A stretch of DNA of 62,517 bases from an uncultured Fibrobacter sp. (GTDB lineage Bacteria > Fibrobacterota > Fibrobacteria > Fibrobacterales > Fibrobacteraceae), in assembly GCA_934691725.1 (NCBI GenBank), contig CAKUTF010000013.1, forward strand, positions 1 to 62,517, given 5' to 3'. Within the stretch, counting starts at the first letter, position 1. Every line of letters starts with the position of its first letter. Under the pieces are notes generated by a model. It ran no database searches. It was not told the DNA's origin and saw only the letters and a list, made by a program, of their open reading frames with translations. Positions 43,614 through 51,962 of this stretch are shown here, piece by piece. The position numbers were made by a program, and so were the translations under genes.

Positions 43614-45950
43614 TCAGCGCTTTTTCGAATGGATTCGACCAGAATCCCGCCGGGAATTGCCAAAGCTTCCCGTTTTTTTCTTCCGTCCGAAGCCCTTTTT
43701 CGTGCGCGAGGACTTCCGCTCCGCGCGAACTTCCGATTCCGAAGCGCCTCTGCGGCTTCTCCCGTAATCCACCCGCTCGGACCGGGAGGATTTCCGCTTA
43801 TTCGCCTTGCGGTCTCCGCCGTAGGATTCACGAACCTTGCGCCGTTCGCTCGGACGGAGAGACGCGAGCTCGCTTTCATCCGGCTGCGAAACCAGCCCGA
43901 GTTCTTCGGCGGCTTCATCGCGAGACTTTTCCTTCATCTTGCCGATCTTGCCATCGGAAATTTTGGAAAGAATCGCAAAGTCCGCTTCTCCGCGAACCGG
44001 ATTCGTTCGAAGCAGGCGCACTCGAACCTTGTCGCCACGCGCAAAGGTCTTTCCACTGCGCTTGCCGTAAACGGTTCCCTTGTCCGGGTTGAAGATGTAA
44101 TAATCGGAACCGGCGATATCGCGGAAACGGACAAGCCCTTCCGCCTGCGGATCCTCGACGCCGACATAGATGCCCCATTCCTGGACGCCCGTCACCGTCG
44201 CATCGAATTCCTCGCCGAGATGCTTCCGCAAAAGCCAAGTCGCGCAAACCTTGAGCGACATGCGTTCCGTCTTCTGGTTCTTCACTTCGTTCGCCGAAAT
44301 TTCGGAGCAGACCGAGACCACATCCCAGGCGCGCTTTGCACTTGCCTCTTCCTGCGTCTTGCGCGAAAGTTCCCGATGACACCACAAATCCGCATAACGA
44401 CGAATCGGGCTCGTAAAATGCGCATAGTCCTGCCAGTTCAAGGCAAAGTGTCCAAAGCAATTGCTGTCGTAATGCGCCTTCTGCATACTGCGCAAAATCC
44501 GCATAATGATTTCGTCATCGCCTTTCGCCCGTGCGATCAGATGTTCGTAAAGCTTGAATATTTCCGGATTCAGGTTCGTATCGCCGCGCCGCGGCTTCCC
44601 CAGTTCCCTGAGGGAAATCGGACTGTCCTTGAACAGGTCGGGCATCAGGTAATACAGTTCCATGATATCCTTTGTATCGGGAGCTTCATGGACACGGAAA
44701 ACACCCTGCAAGTGCCGACGTTCCAGTTCCTTGGCGCAGCACTGGTTCGCTATCAGCATGCACTCTTCGATCCAATGATCCGACTCGTTCTCTTCGCGAG
44801 GGACGATTTTTTCCGGTTCGCCGTTCTCGCCGAACTTGCAGCAAAGCTCCGTACTGCCGAGTTCCAGGATTCCCGTTTTCCGACGGTTCGCCCGGAGCAA
44901 GTCAGCAACTTCCTGCAAAGCCTTCACATGTTCGTCGCCGTTTTCTAGACGCTTTACCGCTTCGCCGTAAGTGATGCCCGCGGTGATGTTTACCAGGCTC
45001 TTTTTAAATTCGAAGCTTTCGACATTCGCATTTGCATCGAGTTCCATAAGGCAACTGAACGCTAGACGGTCAACGCCCTGGTGCAAGGAACACAGATCGC
45101 TTGAAAGGCGATCGGGAAGCATCGGCACTGCGGTCCACGGAAGATACTGCGTAAAGCTGCGCGTAAGCGCTTCGTCGTCAAGTTCGGAACCTTCCGGCAC
45201 ATAGTGGCTCACATCGGCAATATGAACACCCAAGAGGAATCCGCCGTCCGGACGCTTTTCAACGGAAATCGCATCGTCGTGGTCCATTGCACCGTCCGGG
45301 TCAATGCACAGGATATACGTCTTCCGCAAATCGACCCGTCCATCGACCAGATCCTTTTCCGAGGGTTCTTTCTGCTTGTTTACAAATTCCATAATGGAAT
45401 CGGAGAATCCGGCAGGCAGCGAAGCGTCCTTCATAAACTGCGCCTTGACCGCCTCCCAGGAAAGTTCGCCTTCCATCGACGAGCGATCGAGCTTCGCGAG
45501 CATTGAATGCTTCAATTTCGGATGCGGATAAAGCGTAAACGCTATTGTGTCGCCGTCCTTGCCGGGCGCCTTGCTGCGATGCGCCATTTCATAGACTTTG
45601 CCCGAAGCGGAATCAGTGACTTTCCACCAGTCTTTCCCATCCGGGCTGAGAACTCCACGATGTACACGGCTTTCGTCATCGTCAAAAGTAGCCTTGCGAC
45701 GGCTTGCCGCCGCCGGACGGCGGTTATCCTTTGCATCCGATTCGAAAGTTTCGACATCGCTCTTTCCTGGCGTATATTCCTTGTTGCTCGTCCGCGCAAG
45801 GGTTCCTTCGCTGACCATTTCAGCGAGCAGCTGTTTGAATGCCAATTTGTTGTGTTTGGAAATGCCCATCGCACGGCGAAGTTGGCTACCGACCATCGGC
45901 TCGTCGCGCACCACGGCGACAATCTGTTCTTTTGTGGGCAAATTTTGCAT
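43614..45950 (-). CDS. rnr: Ribonuclease R family 3'-5' exoribonuclease
   Basis: 778 residues. A winged-helix-like N-terminus (QLRRAMGISKHNKLAFKQLL) is followed by cold-shock domains, then the RNB catalytic domain with IDPDGAMDHDDAIS (~215-230, Mg-binding Asp residues) and YAHFTSPIRRYADL. An S1 domain (EFDATVTGVQEWGIYVGVED) and a long Lys/Arg/Ser-rich tail end the protein. It degrades structured RNA. AGGAG lies before the ATG. RNase II is the alternative, but the N-terminal domain and basic tail favour RNase R. Confidence 0.93.
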   Translation of the reverse strand: MQNLPTKEQIVAVVRDEPMVGSQLRRAMGISKHNKLAFKQLLAEMVSEGTLARTSNKEYTPGKSDVETFESDAKDNRRPAAASRRKATFDDDESRVHRGVLSPDGKDWWKVTDSASGKVYEMAHRSKAPGKDGDTIAFTLYPHPKLKHSMLAKLDRSSMEGELSWEAVKAQFMKDASLPAGFSDSIMEFVNKQKEPSEKDLVDGRVDLRKTYILCIDPDGAMDHDDAISVEKRPDGGFLLGVHIADVSHYVPEGSELDDEALTRSFTQYLPWTAVPMLPDRLSSDLCSLHQGVDRLAFSCLMELDANANVESFEFKKSLVNITAGITYGEAVKRLENGDEHVKALQEVADLLRANRRKTGILELGSTELCCKFGENGEPEKIVPREENESDHWIEECMLIANQCCAKELERRHLQGVFRVHEAPDTKDIMELYYLMPDLFKDSPISLRELGKPRRGDTNLNPEIFKLYEHLIARAKGDDEIIMRILRSMQKAHYDSNCFGHFALNWQDYAHFTSPIRRYADLWCHRELSRKTQEEASAKRAWDVVSVCSEISANEVKNQKTERMSLKVCATWLLRKHLGEEFDATVTGVQEWGIYVGVEDPQAEGLVRFRDIAGSDYYIFNPDKGTVYGKRSGKTFARGDKVRVRLLRTNPVRGEADFAILSKISDGKIGKMKEKSRDEAAEELGLVSQPDESELASLRPSERRKVRESYGGDRKANKRKSSRSERVDYGRSRRGASESEVRAERKSSRTKKGFGRKKKTGSFGNSRRDSGRIHSKKR

Positions 45951-46049
45951 GATAAATCTCCTATCTATTCAGAAAATAGGTAAATCAAATATCAAAAATC
46001 GAAAAATCGCAAAAAAATTCATTTTTCAAAGAATTTTCCAACGCAAAAT

Positions 46050-46740
46050 TACCAGGGATTAGTCCGCGGACGTCTATATTTAGGGACTAGGGATTAGTCC
46101 GCGGACATCTAAGTTCAGTGGACAGTGTTCAGTGGCTAGTGGTCAGTACTGCGGACATCTAAGCTTTTGGAAAGCGCTTAGCGGGACATGGGGTTCAGAG
46201 CTTAGTTGAGAGAACTTAGAGCTTAGAAATAGTGGACAGTGGTCAGAGTTGCGGACGTTAAATTCAGTGGATAGTGTGCAGTGGTTAGAAGTCAGTGCTC
46301 AGTACAGCAGACATTAACCTTTTAGAATACAGAACATAGATGTTTGCAAATCCAAGCTCTCGTCCCTCTAACCGTGTCCCGTTTCCTTTCTAGCTCCTGA
46401 TTTCTCTTGACTATCAACTAGTCACTGGCCACTAATCACTGACTCCTGATTCCTCAACTCTTCACTACTCCCTATTCCCTGACAACTCTCACCCCTCTTC
46501 CCTCACATCGTGTCCCACATCCCATTCAAATCACTGACAACTGATTCCAGATTCCTGATTTCTATTAACTAAGCTCTCAGTTCTAAGTTCTGAAACCCCT
46601 GTTCCCTGACCACTGCTAATTTCTCATTGCTAATTGCTCACTGATTCCTGCCTCCTGATTCCTGCCTCCTGATTCCTGCCTCCTGATTCCTATCAACTTA
46701 ACTAGCCACTGATCACTAGTCCCTAATCCCTCACATCGTG
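46050..46740. repeat. Large low-complexity repeat-word island with two inverted arms, copy 3
   Basis: About 700 nt of noncoding text between the divergent RNase R and FISUMP genes. The left arm (46050-46345) is purine-rich on the plus strand, made of words such as TTAGTCCGCGGAC, GGACTAGGGATTAG, CAGTGGACAGTG and GAGCTTAGTTGAGAGAAC. The right arm (46350-46740) uses the same vocabulary on the minus strand (ACTAGTCCCTAATCCC, CACTGACTCCTGATTCC, ACATCGTGTCCC). The strand of the words flips near 46350. There is no credible frame. The island shares words, including one exact 22-nt match, with the other three islands. Confidence 0.7.
46641..46690. repeat. 14-nt tandem repeat
   Basis: CTGATTCCTGCCTC repeated three times exactly (46641-46682) plus eight bases of a fourth copy. 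It lies inside the right arm of the large island and looks like slippage expansion of one of its words. Confidence 0.9.
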
Positions 46741-46810
46741 TCCTTTGTTTCGTTAAACAACAAAATAAGCGCAAAGTTCGCGAATCCGGACAAAATAAAA
46801 AGAAAATACT

Positions 46811-46838
46811 TTGGTTCTCCGTCTAAAAATCTTATATT
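46811..46838 (+). promoter_or_regulatory. Predicted promoter of the FISUMP lipoprotein gene
   Basis: TTGGTT (46811-46816), a 16-nt spacer and TATATT (46833-46838), about 60 nt before the ATG. AAGGAG lies 7-8 nt upstream of the start. Confidence 0.5.
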
Positions 46839-46903
46839 CTGAACAATGTTTTCACAATCCAGCCCCGGACGTCCCGGAATTTCACCCAGAAGGAGAATCG
46901 CCG

Positions 46904-48265
46904 ATGAGAATATCTAGACTTTCCGCGCTTGCCGTTTTGACCGCAATGTTTCTTGTCGCTTGCGGTGACGATGTGACAAAAGTAACCAACGTGACGCAGG
47001 AAACCTTCGGTCTCGAAATCGTTTCGGCTGCGGATTCGCTCGGAAAATGTACCAAAGAAATTTCGGGCGAAATGAAGTTCGTGTCAAAGGAAAATGCGGT
47101 CTATGTGTGTGCGGATTCTGCTTGGCAAAATGTTTCGGCGGAGGGCAAGGACGGCTTGGACGGAAAAGACGGGACATCGTGCACTGTCGAAATACTTGCC
47201 GATTCTTCGGGATACAAGGTCGTTTGCGGAGGCGATTCGGTCGGGGTGATTTTCAACGGGGAAAAAGGAGAGGCGGGAAAAGACGGCAAAACTTGCTCGT
47301 TTACGGACAAAGGCAACGGAACGATTCTACAAATCTGCGGAAAGGATTCTGTTGTTTTGTACAAGGCGCTCTGCGGGAACAAACCTTTTGATCCGGCAAA
47401 AAGTTTTTGTGTGGCGGATTCGGTGGTTTCGCTCTGTGGCGGAAAGGTTTACGACCTGTCGGAGAATTTTTGCTTTGATGATTCTGTTTATTCCTTCTGT
47501 GGCGGTATGCATTATGCTCCTGATTCGTTCTTTTGTTACAACGAGAGTCAAGTTGAACTCTGCGGAGAAAAATCATACAATCCCGATGAAAATTTCTGCT
47601 TTGATGGTTCTGCCTATGCGCTCTGTAGCGGAAATAAATTTAATCCGACGGAAAACGTTTGCCACAATGAAAGACTTTACGGTTTTTTCAAGGACTTGCG
47701 CGATGACCAAGTTTATCGTACGATTCAAATAGGTAATCAAACCTGGATGGCGGAAAACCTGAACTATGCCTATATGCCGGGCACTTTGAGCTTTTGTTGC
47801 AATGATTCTGTCGGAAATTGCGAAAAAAGGTATGGTCGTCTTTATCATTGGTCTGCGGCGATGGACTCCGCTGCTATTTTTTCTGAAAATGGCAAAGGGT
47901 GTGGCAATGTAGAATCGTGTTTACCTACATATCCCATTCGCGGAATTTGCCCGGACGGTTGGCATTTGCCGGATACTACCGAATGGAATACCCTGTTTGA
48001 TTTTGTTAGGGAGCAAATAGGTAGTCGGGATTCCACTTTATTGGCAGAAGCGCTGAAATCAACGACGGGTTGGAGAATTTCAAAAGGTTCCGATATTTTT
48101 GGGTTTGAAAGTTTTCCAACAGCGGATGCTGTTTATACGGGGTATTGGATTCCTAGGATGACTTCAAACAATGGATATATTCGTATTGCGCAAATTGGTA
48201 AGACTGCTATATTAGATTTTGATATAAAATCCCACCTAAATCCTATCCGCTGTATCAAGGACTAG
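46904..48265 (+). CDS. FISUMP-domain lipoprotein with Cys-rich repeats
   Basis: 453 residues. Lipoprotein signal ends in FLVAC. Two collagen-like Gly-x-Asp stretches follow (GKDGLDGKDGTSC and GEKGEAGKDGKTC). Residues ~156-259 are five ~21-residue repeats, each with the pattern CGxKx-Tyr/Phe-xPxxxFC, i.e. two cysteines per repeat. The C-terminal ~190 residues match the Fibrobacter succinogenes major paralogous domain: YRTIQIGNQTWMAENL, GRLYHWSAAM, CPDGWHLPDTTEW. Surface exposure is likely; function unproven. The 3' half is A/T-richer than the 5' half. ATG 46904 follows AAGGAG and starts the signal peptide. Confidence 0.93.
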   Translation: MRISRLSALAVLTAMFLVACGDDVTKVTNVTQETFGLEIVSAADSLGKCTKEISGEMKFVSKENAVYVCADSAWQNVSAEGKDGLDGKDGTSCTVEILADSSGYKVVCGGDSVGVIFNGEKGEAGKDGKTCSFTDKGNGTILQICGKDSVVLYKALCGNKPFDPAKSFCVADSVVSLCGGKVYDLSENFCFDDSVYSFCGGMHYAPDSFFCYNESQVELCGEKSYNPDENFCFDGSAYALCSGNKFNPTENVCHNERLYGFFKDLRDDQVYRTIQIGNQTWMAENLNYAYMPGTLSFCCNDSVGNCEKRYGRLYHWSAAMDSAAIFSENGKGCGNVESCLPTYPIRGICPDGWHLPDTTEWNTLFDFVREQIGSRDSTLLAEALKSTTGWRISKGSDIFGFESFPTADAVYTGYWIPRMTSNNGYIRIAQIGKTAILDFDIKSHLNPIRCIKD

Positions 48266-48273
48266 CGAAAAAA

Positions 48274-48306
48274 GCCCGGACTTTTTTCGTTTAATCCGGG
48301 CGTTTT
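48274..48306 (+). terminator. Terminator of the FISUMP gene
   Basis: A perfect 7-bp stem GCCCGGA/TCCGGGC (48274-48280 with 48295-48301), a 14-nt loop, then GTTTT. It lies 8 nt after the stop. Confidence 0.8.
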
Positions 48307-48326
48307 AAAAGCTTGACGGTTTGGAT

Positions 48327-48899
48327 TTACTTCAGCAGGGTCTTTCCGTCGCTAAAAGCCTTGCCGACTTTTTCGCCGAGGACACGGTAGGCGCGGGCCG
48401 CGGAATCGTAGGAAATCGGTTCGACCTTTCCCAGATCGACTTTTCCCTTTTCGTCGAGGACCGTTTCGTCCGCGCTGGTATTTACGACTTGCCCGACGAT
48501 ATATGTGCTGCCGTCCATGTCGGCGCTGCATTCGATGAGCTTACATTCGAGCGTGAGCGGGTATTCTTCGAACATCGGAGCGTCAACGTGGGCGCTTTTC
48601 ACAACATGCAATCCGGATTTTTCAACCTTGTCGCAGAGCTTGTTCCCGCTGACGATACCGAAAAAGTCCGAGACGGTTGCCGTTTTCCGCGTACCGAAAC
48701 TCACGGTAAAGGCCTTGCGTTTCTTGATATTTTCCGTTGTCCTGTGGCCTGTCCCGAGGCAAATCGCAATCTGGTCTTCTTCCTTTTGACCGCCCCAGGC
48801 GGCGTTCATCGCGTTCGGCGTTCCGTCTTCATTGTAAGTCGCAATGATGAGGACCGGAAGCGGAGTGATGATAGCTTTGGAACCGAAATCTTTTCTCAT
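48327..48899 (-). CDS. Flavin reductase-like (flavoredoxin family) protein
   Basis: 190 residues of the FMN-binding split-barrel fold. LPVLIIATYNEDGTPNAMNAAW is the family N-terminus (residues ~14-35), with HRTTENI as the flavin-phosphate contact and TVSFGTRKTATVSDFFGIVSG behind it. Flavoredoxins carry FMN and pass electrons in anaerobes. A partner oxidoreductase is not adjacent. AAGGAG lies 7 nt before the ATG. Stand-alone minus-strand gene. Confidence 0.9.
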   Translation of the reverse strand: MRKDFGSKAIITPLPVLIIATYNEDGTPNAMNAAWGGQKEEDQIAICLGTGHRTTENIKKRKAFTVSFGTRKTATVSDFFGIVSGNKLCDKVEKSGLHVVKSAHVDAPMFEEYPLTLECKLIECSADMDGSTYIVGQVVNTSADETVLDEKGKVDLGKVEPISYDSAARAYRVLGEKVGKAFSDGKTLLK

Positions 48900-48956
48900 G
48901 GAAAATCTCCTTTTTGAAAGTAAAGTATTAAATTTGATTTTTTACGACTAGGCTAT

Positions 48957-49451
48957 CTAGCGGCGCGTACTTCCCGGGTATTTTTCTTTGAGCGTCGGGG
49001 TCATGGCGAGGCATGCGGATTCGTTGCCAGTCATCGGCTGGATGATGTAAGGATTCTCGTTTTCCGGAGCGATTACCATGAACTGCCAATGGCTAAACTT
49101 TTCGCTCGGCTCGCAAGCGTTCAGGGCGACGGTGTTATAGACGGAAATCCCCAGCTGTCGAGAAGACTTGTTCTGCACGGCGTCTTCCTTGTATTTAAAG
49201 TTGCTGGATAAATAGGCGCCTTCACTCTCCTTTCCCGGCGGAATGAATCCGATTTCTTTCCATGTCCCGGCATCCTTCTTGTCGCCGATAAATGCGGTTT
49301 CAAGCTTGTCCCATTCCGAAACGGCCACGGTGACTTCTGTCGCTTTTGACTTGGCAATGGCGCCAAAAAGCCTGGGAACGCCGATCGCCGAGAGTATTCC
49401 GATGATGACGACGGCAACCATGATTTCAACAAAGGTAAATCCTTTTTCCAT
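48957..49451 (-). CDS. Type IV pilin-like (pseudopilin) protein
   Basis: 164 residues. A prepilin leader of four residues (MEKG) precedes FTFVEIMVAVVIIGILSAIGVP, with cleavage after Gly4 and Glu at mature position 5. The C-terminal globular part has two cysteines far apart (NACEPSEKF and ESACLAM), as in disulfide-looped pilins. No assembly ATPase, platform or peptidase gene is nearby, so the machinery is elsewhere. It could be a minor pilin or a type II secretion pseudopilin. Confidence 0.9.
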   Translation of the reverse strand: MEKGFTFVEIMVAVVIIGILSAIGVPRLFGAIAKSKATEVTVAVSEWDKLETAFIGDKKDAGTWKEIGFIPPGKESEGAYLSSNFKYKEDAVQNKSSRQLGISVYNTVALNACEPSEKFSHWQFMVIAPENENPYIIQPMTGNESACLAMTPTLKEKYPGSTRR

Positions 49452-49534
49452 ACAAACTCGCTTTGTTTTTGTTTTAAATTTAAAAGTCGTGAAGCTTTTA
49501 TGCTATATTTAAAAACAGCAGGGTGGATTTTTTT

Positions 49535-50893
49535 ATGAAAAGATTGATGTTTTTCTTGTTGTTACTGTGTTCCTGGGGATTTTCCGAGGACTTTAATTTG
49601 AATTATACCCAATATACATCTTGCAAATATAAGCCGTATCTTGATAAATATTGCGATGGAGAGGATCCTGTCTGGAAAAGCGGTTCGCTCCGAGTTACAT
49701 TGACGGACGATTCGCTGCTCTTTGTCTTTTTGAACAAGAAGACGACTTACCGGATCGAGCTGAATACAATAGAAACGGACTACAACAGGGACAATGAAGA
49801 AATTCTTGTCCTTACCGGGCGTTCGGGCGGGCAGAATTACATGTTCGTAGCCGGGCCGAATTATTTCAATTTCCTGAGGATGCATGGCTGGGGGATGTAT
49901 TTTTCTAATAATTCTTCTGAGCGGAAAAGTTTGGCCTCCCGAGACTTTGGAACGCGAAAATATCCAATTCTTTCGACTGCGCTTTGTTCTTACAATGAAG
50001 AGACCGGAGCCTACGACAGCAGCTGCACCTATTACAATTTCGACAAGCCGAAAGATTTCTCCTTGAGAACGGCGTATAAATACAAGAAGCTCTATCTCTA
50101 TGTCGATACTTTGTACACAATCACCGTTTCAAAAGTGGAAGAGGCAAAGAATAGCGACAGCGCAAAAGTTCTTTTGTATTCGGGAAAAGACAAGGACGGA
50201 AATTTTGCGACGGTTGCGATAAGCGCCGATTATTTTAACGTGGTTTTTGATGGAGTATTGAAAATCGGCATGATGAAACAGAAACTGCCGGAGGAACTTG
50301 TACGGTCAAGTGCGAAGGAGACGATGGTGTCGGGAAGTTCGGTCGCCATTGCCCCGGACATATTGATTACGAACGCCCATGTCACCAAGGAAATGTCCAA
50401 AATGGGGCTTTACCTAGACGGAAAAGAAGTGGAGAACGACGGTTATGAACTGGTGGGAGAATTTTCGGACGATATTTTGGATTTGGCGATTATCCGGGTA
50501 AAAGGCGTGAAGTTGAACGCTTGCCCGCTTTCTACAAAGGAGCCTGTGCTGGGTTCGGATATTTTGGTATTCGGATATCCGCAGATTGAATACCAGGGAG
50601 CCGACTTGAAAGTGACCAAGGGAATCGTTTCGGGAAAGAACGGTTATCGCGGAGACGAATCGACTTTTCAAATCGATGCCGCTGTCCAGCACGGAAATTC
50701 GGGGGGACCGATTGTTTCTGGCGGAAAAGTCATCGGTCTAGCCACATCCATTTTGACCGTAGAAGGTTCCCAAAATGTCAACTTTGGGATCAAGGCTTCC
50801 AAAATTTACCATCTGCTGAAATTTTACAACATATCGCCAAAGCCGACAACGCAGGATTTTAGCCAGTGCACTTATCTGCTTGCCGGGTATTGA
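49535..50893 (+). CDS. Secreted trypsin-like serine protease with N-terminal unknown domain
   Basis: 452 residues with a signal peptide (~1-18). Residues ~20-260 form a beta-rich domain with several Cys and Tyr, of unknown family. The C-terminal ~190 residues are an S1-type protease domain with triad His282 (TNAHV), Asp316 (LDLAII) and Ser389 (GNSGGP). No PDZ domain follows, unlike DegP/HtrA. The ATG at 49535 has GGTGG 8 nt before it; a GTG 12 nt upstream is less likely. Divergent from the pilin gene with an 83-nt gap. Confidence 0.88.
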   Translation: MKRLMFFLLLLCSWGFSEDFNLNYTQYTSCKYKPYLDKYCDGEDPVWKSGSLRVTLTDDSLLFVFLNKKTTYRIELNTIETDYNRDNEEILVLTGRSGGQNYMFVAGPNYFNFLRMHGWGMYFSNNSSERKSLASRDFGTRKYPILSTALCSYNEETGAYDSSCTYYNFDKPKDFSLRTAYKYKKLYLYVDTLYTITVSKVEEAKNSDSAKVLLYSGKDKDGNFATVAISADYFNVVFDGVLKIGMMKQKLPEELVRSSAKETMVSGSSVAIAPDILITNAHVTKEMSKMGLYLDGKEVENDGYELVGEFSDDILDLAIIRVKGVKLNACPLSTKEPVLGSDILVFGYPQIEYQGADLKVTKGIVSGKNGYRGDESTFQIDAAVQHGNSGGPIVSGGKVIGLATSILTVEGSQNVNFGIKASKIYHLLKFYNISPKPTTQDFSQCTYLLAGY

Positions 50894-50924
50894 TTCCCCG
50901 TGCTTTTTAAAGGCCACGGAGCTT

Positions 50925-51275
50925 CGCAGAAGCTTAAACATCGTCAGTTCTAAGCTCTAAGATTCTCTCAACAAAGCTCTGGATACCGGGCATAGCTCGG
51001 AAGCTCGCTAGCCTGTCAAATTCCATTCCTTAAAGGGGATTCCCCGGTCAAGCCGGGGAATGACAACATAGTGAGCACGGGAATGACAGATGAGCATTAG
51101 AGCTTAGAACTGAGATTTTAGAGCTTAGATTTACAGGCGTCGATGTTCTTGACTCTTGGAAGTTTAACGTTCGCAGACCAATTGCTAATTGCAAATTCCT
51201 CATTCCCTTAGACGTCCACGGAAATCCCTGTTCCCTAGTTCCTGGACATAGACGTCCGCGGATTACCTCGCCCCT
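50925..51275. repeat. Low-complexity repeat-word island, copy 4
   Basis: Noncoding spacer between the protease and eda. It has words of the same family in both orientations: TTCTAAGCTCTAAGATTCTC, GAGCTTAGAACTGAG, CCAATTGCTAATTGC, TAGACGTCCGCGGATTA (51249-51265) and a GTTCCCTAGTTCC phrase. A REP-like copy sits inside it (50991-51064). Confidence 0.6.
50991..51064. repeat. REP-like palindromic element, copy C (inverted)
   Basis: Opposite orientation to copies A and B. AGCTCGCTAGCCTGTC matches the reverse of their common phrase, and ATTCCCCGG...CCGGGGAAT around TCAAG is the conserved palindrome. The middle hairpin has been replaced by a different sequence (TTCCATTCCTTAAAGGGG). Confidence 0.65.
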
Positions 51276-51287
51276 AATTATTACATT

Positions 51288-51962
51288 ATGCCTATGAATT
51301 TTTTGAAATTTCTCCAAGACGTTCCTGTTGTGGGAATTTTGCGCGACATCCCGGAAGGCGCCGAAGAATCCTGTGCTAAAATTTCCGAGGAATGCGGGCT
51401 AAAAGCCATTGAAGTCACCATGAACACGCCGGCAGCGGCAAGCATCATCAAAAAGCTCAAGTCTTTTGCGCAACCTTTGGGCATCGCTGTCGGAGCGGGA
51501 ACCGTGCGCAACGTCCAAGACCTGGAATGCGCCCTTTCGGCAGGCGCGGAGTTCATCGTTTCGCCGAATACGGTCAGGGATGTCATCCAGAAATGCGTAC
51601 AGAAAAACATTCCGAGCATCCCCGGAGCGCTTTCCCCGACAGAGGTTCAAGCCGCATACGATTCCGGCGCGACCTGCGTCAAGGTTTTCCCGGTGAACTG
51701 CGTTGGCGGTCCCGCTTACATCAAGGCTTTGCGCGGCCCGTTTCGCGACATTCCGCTGCTCGCTTGTGGAGGCGTCTCGACGGAAAATGTCAAGGAATTT
51801 ATCCTGGGCGGAGCGAATCTCGTCGCCTTTGGCGGAAGCATTTTCAAACCTTCGCTTATGCGGGAAAAAGCCTGGGAAAACATCGCCCGGAAACTTTCGG
51901 AATTTATAAAAAACGTAACGGCGGCGCAGCGTCAAGAATTCCTTCTGCTGCACACAGATTAA
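51288..51962 (+). CDS. eda: KDPG/KHG aldolase
   Basis: A 224-residue class I aldolase that splits 2-keto-3-deoxy-6-phosphogluconate into pyruvate and glyceraldehyde 3-phosphate. The Schiff-base lysine is Lys132 in ATCVKVFPV; Glu42 in IEVTMNTP is the catalytic acid/base. The phosphate site GGVS and LVAFGGSIF are present. It belongs to Entner-Doudoroff or uronate breakdown, relevant to a plant-polymer degrader; edd is not in the window. No Shine-Dalgarno is seen before ATG 51288; an ATG 6 nt downstream is equally possible. The 3' end overlaps mqnA by 59 nt. Confidence 0.93.
   Translation: MPMNFLKFLQDVPVVGILRDIPEGAEESCAKISEECGLKAIEVTMNTPAAASIIKKLKSFAQPLGIAVGAGTVRNVQDLECALSAGAEFIVSPNTVRDVIQKCVQKNIPSIPGALSPTEVQAAYDSGATCVKVFPVNCVGGPAYIKALRGPFRDIPLLACGGVSTENVKEFILGGANLVAFGGSIFKPSLMREKAWENIARKLSEFIKNVTAAQRQEFLLLHTD

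Noticed and set aside
46641..46690. Possible CRISPR-like array
   Set aside because: The 14-nt units are directly adjacent with no spacers, and there are no cas genes in the window.
46811..46903. Earlier start for the FISUMP lipoprotein
   Set aside because: The start at 46811 would lie in the promoter, while ATG 46904 has AAGGAG and begins the signal peptide.
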